Below, in pieces: positions 1 through 6,530 of a DNA stretch of 10,727 nucleotides. Position numbers and translations under genes: made by a program. Source of the stretch: 2-01-FULL-33-17 sp964474375 (GTDB taxonomy: Bacteria; Patescibacteriota; Minisyncoccia; Phycocordibacterales; UBA9973); NCBI GenBank assembly GCA_964474375.1, contig CAYYSG010000022.1:1-10727 (forward strand), given 5' to 3'. The notes beneath the pieces were generated by a model. It was not told where the DNA came from and searched no databases. It saw nothing but the letters and a program-made list of their open reading frames with translations. The number at the start of each line of letters is the position of its first letter. The first letter of the stretch is position 1.

Positions 1-91
1 TCAGCCCCGCCACCAAGCCCGAAATAGCCTGTGGCTGATCCCCGGCTGGCTCATACGGACTTTTTAATACAAAGGGGCTGGTATTTTTCAT
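1..91 (-). CDS. uvrB: UvrB excinuclease subunit, N-terminal fragment
   Basis: Only the first 30 codons are in the window; the gene runs off the left edge. UvrB is the DNA-loading, damage-verifying helicase-like subunit of UvrABC nucleotide excision repair. The visible peptide begins MKNTSPFVLKSPYEPAGDQP and continues QAISGLVAGL. This matches the invariant UvrB N-terminus (F-x-L-x-S/A-x-[FY]-x-P-x-GDQP-x-AI) that precedes the Walker A loop; the Walker A itself is outside the window. The ATG at 91 is chosen because it puts this block at the usual distance from the N-terminus. There is no Shine-Dalgarno; an extended -10 box ends 8 nt upstream, so the transcript may be nearly leaderless. The 155-residue gene upstream is insulated by a terminator. 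Identification is fairly firm despite the short fragment. Confidence 0.87.
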   Translation of the reverse strand, partial: MKNTSPFVLKSPYEPAGDQPQAISGLVAGL

Positions 92-99
92 GTACCACC

Positions 100-108
100 A
101 CTATAGCA
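100..108 (-). promoter_or_regulatory. Extended -10 promoter of uvrB
   Basis: Read on the minus strand the bases are TGCTATAGT, an extended -10 (TGn plus TATAGT). No good -35 lies 17 bases upstream, which is tolerated for extended -10 promoters. The predicted transcription start is about 2 nt before the uvrB ATG, giving a leaderless or almost leaderless mRNA. Confidence 0.5.
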
Positions 109-123
109 TTTGTATGTAAAAAA

Positions 124-159
124 TAAAAAAAACCGCAACACTTTTATGTGTTGCGGTTT
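124..159 (-). terminator. Intrinsic terminator after the CxxC..WH gene
   Basis: A perfect 12-bp stem (130-141 with 148-159, AAACCGCAACAC and its complement) closes a 6-nt loop. On the minus strand it is followed by a run of U. It lies 10 bases past the stop codon at 170. It is nearly the same hairpin as the one at 729-757 behind the helicase gene. Confidence 0.85.
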
Positions 160-169
160 CAGGAATTAA

Positions 170-637
170 TTAATCCCGTTTTTCATTTTTTCTCCTTTCT
201 TTCCATACATCATAAGGAATAGAAGTTAAATGCCATCCACTACAATGTTCACATTCATAGAATCTTACTGGTTTTTTATCTGATGAAGTATCCTTAACTT
301 TTTTTAATTCATCTCTTGCGTCTTTTTCTGAAACAAACACAAGTTTGTCAGTAACGCCACAAGTAAGCTGAATTGTAGCCATTCCTCTTCGTCGATGCCC
401 AAAACCATTGTTTTCTTCAATGGGTTTACCTACACGATTTTTAATTGATTCAAGATTTCTCTCGATATAATCAATAAGTTGTCTGTCTGAGTGTTTACCT
501 TTTTTGCGAATTTTAGATTTCTGGTCTTTGTTATAGATACCTAAAAGCCAAACAGCGGGAACATTTATCAAGCGTGTAAATTTATACGGTCCTGATGTTA
601 ACATTGAATTGTCGTTGTACTGAAATATGTCTGTCAT
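170..637 (-). CDS. Small CxxC..WH zinc-knuckle-like protein, function unknown
   Basis: I do not recognise the family. The 155-residue protein is basic and soluble, with no signal peptide or membrane segment. The middle (about residues 38-85) is rich in Lys/Arg (KSKIRKKGKH, GHRRRG). Near the C-terminus, residues 127-139 read YECEHCSGWHLTS: C129, C132 and H136 around an invariant-looking WH. Short Y-x-C-x-x-C-x-x-W-H-[LV]-T/G elements occur in many small phage and mobile-element proteins and probably bind a metal, so a nucleic-acid-binding role is possible but not shown. It has its own consensus promoter (661-690) and terminator (124-159). Both are nearly the same as those of the neighbouring helicase gene, suggesting the two are expressed alike. 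The start at 637 lies about 17 nt from the predicted transcription start and lacks a Shine-Dalgarno. Confidence 0.75.
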   Translation of the reverse strand: MTDIFQYNDNSMLTSGPYKFTRLINVPAVWLLGIYNKDQKSKIRKKGKHSDRQLIDYIERNLESIKNRVGKPIEENNGFGHRRRGMATIQLTCGVTDKLVFVSEKDARDELKKVKDTSSDKKPVRFYECEHCSGWHLTSIPYDVWKERRKNEKRD

Positions 638-660
638 TATTATATATTTTTATTACATAT

Positions 661-690
661 ATTATAGCATACTTATATACCATTTGTCAA
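661..690 (-). promoter_or_regulatory. Consensus sigma70-type promoter of the CxxC..WH gene
   Basis: On the minus strand: TTGACA (690-685), an 18-base spacer ending in TGC, and TATAAT (666-661). Both boxes match consensus and the -10 is extended. It is part of a 38-base element (660-697) that recurs with two mismatches at 3001-3038 before the helicase gene. Confidence 0.85.
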
Positions 691-723
691 GCACAAATCC
701 CCCAGCCAACACCCGTATAGCAA

Positions 724-757
724 TAAAAAAACCGCAACACTTTGCGTGCTGCGGTTT
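724..757 (-). terminator. Intrinsic terminator after the helicase gene
   Basis: A 12-bp stem (729-740 with 746-757) closes a 5-nt loop. On the minus strand it contains one G-U wobble and is followed by seven U. On the plus strand the same position is an A-C mismatch, so it works best in the minus direction. It lies 27 bases past the helicase stop. Confidence 0.83.
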
Positions 758-784
758 AGTAAATAAGATAAAGAACTTTACTTT

Positions 785-2971
785 TTAAATTCGTTTTTTC
801 CTACGAATCCCTCTAAATAATTCCTGGAAGGTTTTACCGTAAATTTTTACGAAAGCTGAATCATTAGGTCCATTAAATAGGTCTCGGACTTCTCGGTACT
901 GCTTTTGAGAAAAATCATCTGATTTAAAATAGTCTATTGTTCGTTTTTTTAATTCCTCTTCGGTTGGCCAAATTATTTTACTTTCTTTTTTCTTACCTCT
1001 AAACAATTCAGCAAAAGTTTTACCGTAATACTTTAAAAAATAATAAGTATCTGGCCCATTAACTAATCTTCTTTTTTCTTCATATTCTTTGCTTGAAAAA
1101 TTAAGATGTCCGAAGTGTTCCAAACATTTTTGCTTTAATTCTTCTTCGGTAGAATATTTAATGTTACGTTCTTTCTTTCTACCCTTAAACAATTCTCCAA
1201 AGGTCTTATTGTAATGTTTTTTTAGGTGACTAAAATTAGGTCCATTAAATTTATATCTAACTTTTTCGTATTCAATAGTTGTAAAGTCAAGATTACCGAA
1301 GTGTTCCAAACATTTTTGCTTTAATTCTTCTTCGGTNNNNNNNNNNNNNNNNNNNNNNNNNNNNNNNNNNNNNNNNNNNNNNNNNNNNNNNNNNNNNNNN
1401 NNNNNNNNNNNNNNNNNNNNNNNNNNNNNNNNNNNNAGATTACCGAAGTGTTCCAAACATTTTTGCTTTAATTCTTCTTCGGTAGGCCAGGCTGACATAT
1501 TAAAGAAAATCTCATTTCCTGGAAAATCTAAGTAAATCTGTCTCGGATGAGATGGTAACCTTGGGTCCTCTTTATATCTTCTACCTTTACGGCCGTTATA
1601 CTCTGAAGAATTTTTAAGCCCCATTTTTATGGCAGCAGATGAAGCCTCCTGCCAAGTTTTATACTTACCTAACACAATTGCTTCAACCAATTTTAAAGCA
1701 TCAGGGCTATAGCCATGCCATTCGAATTTAAAGTTGATATTAGTAAGATTAATCACAGAATCATCGAGTAATCTTTCTCTTTCAAAAGCATTCTCGATTT
1801 CATTTTGTAAACCTCTTACCATCGTCAACCTTTCGGCATTACCTACAAAATCTAAAACATACAACCTTGGTTTACCTTTACGCATACCCCGTCCTAACTG
1901 CTGGAAAAAGATCCTTTTAGAATCTGTATTCCTAAAAAATACAACGACTTCTATACCCACGATATCAATATCTTCGTTGTACTTATCCACAGAAACTAGG
2001 AACTGAACTTCATTATTACGAAACTTTTGTAAAGAATTCGTATTATGACTTGTTCCTATTTTAGAGTGTGCAACTTCAACAGAGTGTCCATCGGCTTTAA
2101 TTCTGGCAAAAATCCTGTCAGCATGAACGATGTTTTCACAAAAGATTTTTGTTTGGCGTGGAGCCTCGTCTTCTGGAAAAGAAAATTCATAGACTTTTTT
2201 CAGCATCTCTTCATCAAGTTCATCAATAAATATAGATTCATTGATTTGCTTTATAGAGATTTTTTTACCATCACTAACATGCTCAGATGCAAGCTCTTTT
2301 AATTTTTTAGAAGAAAGATTATGTCCAAGTACATGATAATCAATAGGGCAAACCCATCCTTTGACAATGGCTTCGGTTAATGTAATTTCGTGAAGTACTT
2401 CATCGAATACCTCCAAAATATCTAATCCGTCAGCTCTTTCTGGTGTAGCAGTCATCCCAATCTTTGAACATTCAAAATGATCAATAACTGGTCTGTAAGT
2501 TACGGCCTGTCCGTGATGAGCTTCATTCACAATAATGAAATCAAAATGTTTGGAATCAAACATTTTATACCATTGTTCATGGTGGTTATTCATTGTTTGA
2601 AAAGAAGCAAAAACAAGGTCAGCTTCGGTTACGTCTTGGTCTTTATCGAGTCCGAAAAAATTTGCACACTTAATTTGGTTTTTGCCAAAAATATGTTCAA
2701 ATCTTTCACGAGCCTGAGCAAGACCATCATTTTCATCATAAAGGTATAAACCTTTCATTTGATGCAGTAAGATGCACGAACGTGCAGTAAAGGCGGCTTC
2801 AACACTTTTGCCTGTAGCAGTAGGTTGAATAATCAGACCATTTCTAGAACCCTGAATAGCTTTAATCATTTTTTTAATGATTTCAACTTGGTAATCAGAA
2901 TAAGGTAAAAATGGTGGCGGAAATAACTCTCCTGGAAGGAGTTTCTTTTTGTATATACTTTGATTTGTCAT
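785..2971 (-). CDS. SF2 DEAD/DEAH-like helicase with INT_rpt-like segment and C-terminal tandem repeats (contains assembly gap)
   Basis: 728 residues as scaffolded. The first ~430 residues form a superfamily 2 (COG1061/type III Res-like) helicase core: YQVEII (27-32), Walker A PTATGKS (50-56), Walker B NEAHH (149-153), TATP (174-177), motif V around EDID (333-336) and motif VI QQLGRGMR (357-364). The expected Walker B aspartate is asparagine (codon 2525-2527). Residues ~436-490 (TWQEA...GLK..SEY...DPRLPSHP...Y) resemble the phage-integrase repeat unit. From residue 497 there are 62-residue repeats (TEEELKQKCL...NGP...GKTF.ELFRG), probably helix-turn-helix DNA-binding modules akin to repeats attached to homing endonucleases; that likeness is inferred by eye. 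A 100-N gap (1337-1436) interrupts the array, so its length is unknown. It likely remodels or recognises specific DNA, and a role in defence or a mobile element is possible. It has its own promoter (3002-3031) and terminator (724-757). Confidence 0.85.
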   Translation of the reverse strand: MTNQSIYKKKLLPGELFPPPFLPYSDYQVEIIKKMIKAIQGSRNGLIIQPTATGKSVEAAFTARSCILLHQMKGLYLYDENDGLAQARERFEHIFGKNQIKCANFFGLDKDQDVTEADLVFASFQTMNNHHEQWYKMFDSKHFDFIIVNEAHHGQAVTYRPVIDHFECSKIGMTATPERADGLDILEVFDEVLHEITLTEAIVKGWVCPIDYHVLGHNLSSKKLKELASEHVSDGKKISIKQINESIFIDELDEEMLKKVYEFSFPEDEAPRQTKIFCENIVHADRIFARIKADGHSVEVAHSKIGTSHNTNSLQKFRNNEVQFLVSVDKYNEDIDIVGIEVVVFFRNTDSKRIFFQQLGRGMRKGKPRLYVLDFVGNAERLTMVRGLQNEIENAFERERLLDDSVINLTNINFKFEWHGYSPDALKLVEAIVLGKYKTWQEASSAAIKMGLKNSSEYNGRKGRRYKEDPRLPSHPRQIYLDFPGNEIFFNMSAWPTEEELKQKCLEHFGNXXXXXXXXXXXXXXXXXXXXXXXXXXXXXXXXXXTEEELKQKCLEHFGNLDFTTIEYEKVRYKFNGPNFSHLKKHYNKTFGELFKGRKKERNIKYSTEEELKQKCLEHFGHLNFSSKEYEEKRRLVNGPDTYYFLKYYGKTFAELFRGKKKESKIIWPTEEELKKRTIDYFKSDDFSQKQYREVRDLFNGPNDSAFVKIYGKTFQELFRGIRRKKRI
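788..1483 (-). repeat. Tandem 186-base coding repeats of the helicase C-terminus
   Basis: Full units lie at 1151-1336, 965-1150 and (59 codons, terminal) 788-964. The first 15 codons of a further unit lie at 1437-1483. The period is exactly 62 codons. The start of each unit is almost invariant in DNA: 1290-1336 and 1437-1483 are identical over 47 bases, and 1110-1150 is identical over 41. The last unit is diverged, and the middle of each unit varies. This suggests recent duplication or ongoing homogenisation of the 5' part of each unit. Confidence 0.9.
1337..1436. other. 100-N assembly gap inside the repeat array
   Basis: Exactly 100 N, the usual scaffolding placeholder, flanked on both sides by the same 47 bases. 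The codon straddling the right edge is CTN on the minus strand, that is Leu, matching the next residue of the repeat. The reading frame is kept across the placeholder. Confidence 0.97.
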
Positions 2972-3001
2972 ATTAAATTTTTAATGTATTTATTTGACAG
3001 T

Positions 3002-3031
3002 ATTATAGCATATTTATATACCATTTGTCAA
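3002..3031 (-). promoter_or_regulatory. Consensus sigma70-type promoter of the helicase gene
   Basis: On the minus strand: TTGACA (3031-3026), an 18-base spacer ending in TGC, and TATAAT (3007-3002). The predicted start is near 2995, about 24 nt before the ATG. It abuts the terminator at 3036-3062, so the helicase is insulated from the upstream gene. Confidence 0.85.
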
Positions 3032-3035
3032 GCAT

Positions 3036-3062
3036 AAAAAGCCCTATATTATAGGGCTTTTT
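3036..3062 (-). terminator. Bidirectional-type intrinsic terminator after the DUF1653 gene
   Basis: A 27-base palindrome (AAAAAGCCCTATA, one T, then the complement) gives a GC-cored stem flanked by A and U runs. It starts 18 bases past the stop of the DUF1653 gene. Its sequence is unlike the other two terminators of this block. Confidence 0.85.
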
Positions 3063-3080
3063 GGGTTCATAGGTTTGATT

Positions 3081-3428
3081 TTAGTACATTTCTTCTGCGA
3101 GTTTTTTACACTTTTCTATTAGTTCAGGGTCAGTAATTAAAGTAAATCTGTCTACTTCTTTTTGACCATCACCACCGTATTCTATAGGTAAGATGATTCT
3201 TTCGGAAAACATCCCAAGTGGTCTCACATCCCAATGCTTCCCGTTCTCGTAAACAAAAGCAGATGAATATAATGGACGATAGACAACAAATAATGATTCT
3301 TCGCTGTCTTTAATCTCAGTATGATGCCCAATATTTAGGACTTCATAAAGGTAATTGTTCCATCCCCCATTTGGGTTATGCTTGTAATGGTAGTAGAAGC
3401 CGATTTGTGGTGCTTGTATTTTATTCAT
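3081..3428 (-). CDS. DUF1653 domain protein
   Basis: 115 residues, soluble. The sequence follows the DUF1653 pattern: G-x-Y-x-HYK (residues 10-16), LYEVLNIGHHTE (27-38), VVYRPLY (48-54), WDVRPLGMF (66-74) and a closing RF (94-95). The biochemical role of DUF1653 is not known; the fold is small and mainly beta. This copy is longer than typical stand-alone members because of short insertions around 19-24 and 80-92 and a C-terminal helix (about 101-113). It begins 37 bases after the tgt stop on the same strand. It may be read through from the proS-mreB-mreC-tgt operon, but it also has an extended -10 promoter overlapping the end of tgt. The start at 3428 has no Shine-Dalgarno; no upstream in-frame start is needed to complete the domain. 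Confidence 0.82.
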   Translation of the reverse strand: MNKIQAPQIGFYYHYKHNPNGGWNNYLYEVLNIGHHTEIKDSEESLFVVYRPLYSSAFVYENGKHWDVRPLGMFSERIILPIEYGGDGQKEVDRFTLITDPELIEKCKKLAEEMY

Positions 3429-3452
3429 ATATATAAATTATTTATTTAGAGT

Positions 3453-3461
3453 ATTATAACA
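3453..3461 (-). promoter_or_regulatory. Extended -10 promoter of the DUF1653 gene
   Basis: Minus strand reads TGTTATAAT, a perfect extended -10. No convincing -35 is seen. The upstream part lies inside the last codons of tgt. The predicted transcription start is about 18 nt before the ATG. Confidence 0.6.
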
Positions 3462-3465
3462 TGAA

Positions 3466-4686
3466 CTATGATTTATAATACCTAGCCAAAAAGTCTACTT
3501 TATAAGTCTCAAATTTATCATCTAGTATTGCTTGTCGCATGTTTTGGACAAGCTTGTTTATAAAATAAATATTATGAATGGACGCCAGTGTCGCAGCTAG
3601 CATTTCTTTGGCGCGGAATAAATGCGCAACGTAGGACTGTGTATAGTTCCGGCAGGTGTAGCACATACAGTCCGCGTCTATTTTACTAAAATTTGTTGTG
3701 CATTTTTCGTTCAGCAAATTCAATCGTCCATCATTTGTATACACAGTACCATGACGTGCCATACGTGTAGGCGCAACGCAGTCGAAAAAATCTATACCCT
3801 GCTCTACCCCCATGAACAAATCCATGGGTTCACCTATTCCTAATAAATGCCGAGGTTTTTCTTTTGGCAAGACTTCGGTTACCCATTTTACAGCAGTACT
3901 CATGTCGTCCTTGGAAAAACTACCACCAATACCGAAACCTTCGAATTCGCGGCCATTTGGTGCCTGCATTTCAGACAAAACTTTTGCGGACTCTTTACGC
4001 AAGTCTTCAAACTGCGCACCTTGGATGACACCAAATAACGCTTGGTCCCCGTCTGGGTCAAGCTCGGTATGAACATTGAGTGACTCTTTTGCCCAATTAT
4101 GAGTACGGTCCAGTGATTCTTTTTGGTATTCATATGTTTCAGTAGGGCTAGTACATTCGTCAAATGCAAATATAATATCCGCACCGAGATTTTTTTGTAT
4201 TTCCATACTGCGCGCTGGGGTTAAATAATGCAAAGACCCATCAATATGCGAACGAAACGAAACACCTTCGGTGCCGACTTTGGCTAATGGGGTTACATCG
4301 TCCCCTGACCGGCCATTTTCCAGCTGCAGAATTTCCTCGCCTGTAGCGACTTTGGAAACCGACTTGCCATAAGCTGCACCAAGAGAGAAAACTTGAAACC
4401 CACCACTGTCCGTCATAGTTGGTCCGTGCCAATTCATGTATTTAGCAAACCCGCCAGCTTGGGCTACTATTTTGTCGCCTGGCTGCAAGAACAAATGATA
4501 AGTGTTAGCCAATACAACTTGAACTCCAGCGTCGATTAGCATTTCTGGAGTCATGGATTTAACAGTAGATTTGGTGCCCACTGCCACAAAAGCTGGCGTC
4601 ATTATGCGCCCATGAGGAGTATCATAATAACCAGCGCGCCCACCGCTGGCTAATTCTTTTTCAATATGAAAGTTAAATTTATTCAT
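3466..4686 (-). CDS. tgt: tRNA-guanine transglycosylase
   Basis: 406 residues. It exchanges guanine-34 of GUN-anticodon tRNAs for a queuosine precursor (preQ1 in the classical bacterial pathway). The key residues are present: D93 in TMTDSGGFQ (general acid/base, D102 in Zymomonas numbering), the FGVIQG and GIGG pocket (218-223, 252-255), nucleophile D302 in FDCVAPTR, and zinc ligands C340, C342, C345 and H371 with the canonical spacing. About 30 extra residues (roughly 104-135) follow the SGGFQVFSLG motif, where the Zymomonas enzyme has a short loop; this lengthens it beyond the usual ~370-385. No other queuosine biosynthesis gene is in the window, so the precursor may be salvaged. The start lies 9 bases after the mreC stop, so it is the fourth gene of the proS operon. 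The stop is TAG; the other complete genes here end in TAA. Confidence 0.96.
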   Translation of the reverse strand: MNKFNFHIEKELASGGRAGYYDTPHGRIMTPAFVAVGTKSTVKSMTPEMLIDAGVQVVLANTYHLFLQPGDKIVAQAGGFAKYMNWHGPTMTDSGGFQVFSLGAAYGKSVSKVATGEEILQLENGRSGDDVTPLAKVGTEGVSFRSHIDGSLHYLTPARSMEIQKNLGADIIFAFDECTSPTETYEYQKESLDRTHNWAKESLNVHTELDPDGDQALFGVIQGAQFEDLRKESAKVLSEMQAPNGREFEGFGIGGSFSKDDMSTAVKWVTEVLPKEKPRHLLGIGEPMDLFMGVEQGIDFFDCVAPTRMARHGTVYTNDGRLNLLNEKCTTNFSKIDADCMCYTCRNYTQSYVAHLFRAKEMLAATLASIHNIYFINKLVQNMRQAILDDKFETYKVDFLARYYKS

Positions 4687-4695
4687 GATTGTATT

Positions 4696-5481
4696 TTATT
4701 GACCCACAGCAATGTAGCGCAGGTATTGGAAATTAACAACAGAGCGTAAATATACTACTTGGTCTTTTGTGTCATCGCGCGCGACGGTTTTTACTACTTC
4801 GGCAAATGGCTCACCAAAAAGTGAAGGCATTGTAGCCAAAGACCCAACCGGAATATCGATGTCTTTTGGAACAACGGCTTCGAATCCGCCTCCACCACGA
4901 CCACGCATACTAACACTAACGCTACTCATGGCATCATTTAGCGTAATGTCGGCCAGTGTTTCTACACCAGGCGATGAATATAAAGTAACTGTACCTGCAC
5001 CATTTTCGAAATAAGTGACATCACCAATAGGAATTCCGGACAATGTATAAGCTTTGAAACCGTACGATACAACGTCGCTGGATTTAACTACCAAAGTATC
5101 GTACGCGGCAAGACTAGGTTTACCGATAACACTAGCGACCACAGTATCGGACCGACTAACTACACTATTTTTAAAACCGCTATTTTCGTTTTCTATTAGA
5201 TTGTAGTCAATCATTTTTGAACGAAGCTCCGCATTTTCAGATTCAAGATTGTTAACTCTGTTTAATAAACTTTGTTTACTATTAGTCAAAGAATAAAGAC
5301 CACGTTCAATAGCTAAACTGGTATTAAGAGTTGGAACCATAATAGTATAAGAAAAACCTCTGAAAAAATTAGCAAACACGAAAACTACACCTGCACAAAA
5401 AACAAAAAGAAGTACATATTTAGCATAAGATGTACGTCTTTTTGGACTATGAAAATAATTAGTATCTTGGAGGTAAGCCAT
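4696..5481 (-). CDS. mreC: Rod-shape determining protein MreC
   Basis: 261 residues. MreC links the cytoplasmic MreB filaments to the extracytoplasmic peptidoglycan synthases of the elongasome. The layout fits: a basic cytoplasmic tail (SPKRRTSYAK, about 12-21), one membrane segment (about 22-40), a heptad-like coiled coil (about 60-95, SLLNRVNNLESENAELRSKM) and a beta-rich outer domain (about 115-261) with the MreC signatures VIGKP, YDTLVV, GIPIGDV, and LFGEPFAEVV near the end. The start overlaps the last 23 bases of mreB, so the two are translationally close; no Shine-Dalgarno is seen, and a later Met would lose the membrane anchor. The order mreB-mreC is conserved, but mreD, mrdA and rodA do not follow; tgt does. 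Confidence 0.93.
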   Translation of the reverse strand: MAYLQDTNYFHSPKRRTSYAKYVLLFVFCAGVVFVFANFFRGFSYTIMVPTLNTSLAIERGLYSLTNSKQSLLNRVNNLESENAELRSKMIDYNLIENENSGFKNSVVSRSDTVVASVIGKPSLAAYDTLVVKSSDVVSYGFKAYTLSGIPIGDVTYFENGAGTVTLYSSPGVETLADITLNDAMSSVSVSMRGRGGGGFEAVVPKDIDIPVGSLATMPSLFGEPFAEVVKTVARDDTKDQVVYLRSVVNFQYLRYIAVGQ

Positions 5482-6508
5482 TTTGAGGTGCTACTAAAAC
5501 TTCTTTATAAAAATCAATATCGTCCAGTACAATACCGGTACCACGCGCTACTGCTGTTAGTGGATCATCGGCAACATATACTGGTATTTTTACAGCACTG
5601 CTCAGTAGTTTATCAAATCCGCGTATCAATGCACCACCACCCGAGAGAACTATTCCACGATGAATAACGTCAGCCAATAATTCAGGAGGAGTAGTTTCAA
5701 GAACTTCTTTTGTGGAATCAACTATGGACAATAGTGAAGCCATCATTGCGCTCCTGATGTCTGCATCAGTTACGATGATTTCACGAGGCAAACCAGTAAC
5801 CATATCGCGACCACGGATTGGACATTCCATTGAATCGCCAGGAACTGCAGTACCCAAAGCTATTTTTACGGCTTCGGCGGTTTTGACACCAACCAGTAAT
5901 TTAAATTCATCACGCATAAAAGTAACAATGTCTTCATTTAGTTTGTCGCCCGCTACACGCAAATTCTTGGACCGCACAATACCGCCAAGTGCAATAACAG
6001 CAATGTCAGTAGTACCGCCACCAATATCCACGATGATTGAACCAATTGCATCTTTAACTGGTAAACGTACGCCAATAGCTGCTGCCATTGGTTCTTCTAT
6101 TATGTAGACTTCGCGTGCACCACCGCTCATAGCAGCGTCGTAAACAGCGCGAGTTTCCACATTTGTAATAGCAGTTGGCACACCTACGACTACACGTGGG
6201 CGAAAAAACTTTTTGGAAATACGTTCGGTTTTTTGGATAAGATATGACAACATTTCTTCAGTTACTTCAAAGTCGGAAATAACACCGTCTACTACTGGCT
6301 GAACAGCACGAATGTGTGCTGGTGTACGGCCTAGCATTTGTTTAGCAGCGGCACCGACAGCAACTATTTGACCTGTTTTTGTATTTACTACAACAACAGA
6401 TGGTTCGTTAATAACGATGCCCTGACCACGCAAATACACCAAGGTATTTGCAGTACCCAGGTCTATTCCGATATCGTTTGAAAATGTTTTATAAAGCTTG
6501 CTCCACAT
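5459..6508 (-). CDS. mreB: Rod-shape determining protein MreB
   Basis: 349 residues, the typical MreB length. It is a bacterial actin that polymerises on the inner membrane and guides lateral wall synthesis. Visible actin-fold motifs are phosphate-1 IGIDLGTANT (13-22), the EEP segment with catalytic-type glutamates (138-140), phosphate-2 DIGGGTTDIA (161-170) and adenosine loop LSGGGALIRG (288-297). The N-terminal MWSKLYKTFS can form a short amphipathic, membrane-touching helix. It starts 22 bases after the proS stop and overlaps mreC by 23 bases at its end, so it lies within one operon. No Shine-Dalgarno precedes the ATG. Together with MreC it suggests a rod-shaped or elongating cell. Confidence 0.97.
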   Translation of the reverse strand: MWSKLYKTFSNDIGIDLGTANTLVYLRGQGIVINEPSVVVVNTKTGQIVAVGAAAKQMLGRTPAHIRAVQPVVDGVISDFEVTEEMLSYLIQKTERISKKFFRPRVVVGVPTAITNVETRAVYDAAMSGGAREVYIIEEPMAAAIGVRLPVKDAIGSIIVDIGGGTTDIAVIALGGIVRSKNLRVAGDKLNEDIVTFMRDEFKLLVGVKTAEAVKIALGTAVPGDSMECPIRGRDMVTGLPREIIVTDADIRSAMMASLLSIVDSTKEVLETTPPELLADVIHRGIVLSGGGALIRGFDKLLSSAVKIPVYVADDPLTAVARGTGIVLDDIDFYKEVLVAPQNGLPPRY

Positions 6509-6530
6509 AATAATAGGTAAAAGGTTTAGG

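Noticed and set aside
788..1483. CRISPR-like or intergenic repeat array
   Set aside because: The 186-base repeats are in frame, encode a consistent protein unit and lack short repeat/unique spacer structure.
1983..1991. Perfect DnaA-box-like TTATCCACA
   Set aside because: It lies inside helicase codons for motif V (VDKY). There is a single copy with no cluster, no DUE-like region beside it and no dnaA/dnaN context.
1734..2749. Several plus-strand open frames of 85-90 codons across the helicase gene
   Set aside because: They are shadows of the minus-strand gene, which has intact helicase motifs. They lack plausible promoters and recognisable domains.
2994..3022. Plus-strand TTGACA with a TATACC box 17 bases on
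   Set aside because: It overlaps the minus-strand helicase promoter, the -10 is poor, and any transcript would hit the terminator at 3036-3062 at once. No plus-strand gene follows.
5469..5495. CACCTC just before the mreC start as a regulatory or anti-SD element
   Set aside because: The bases are fixed by the mreB codons for APQNGLPP that overlap the mreC start, so no separate signal needs to be invoked.
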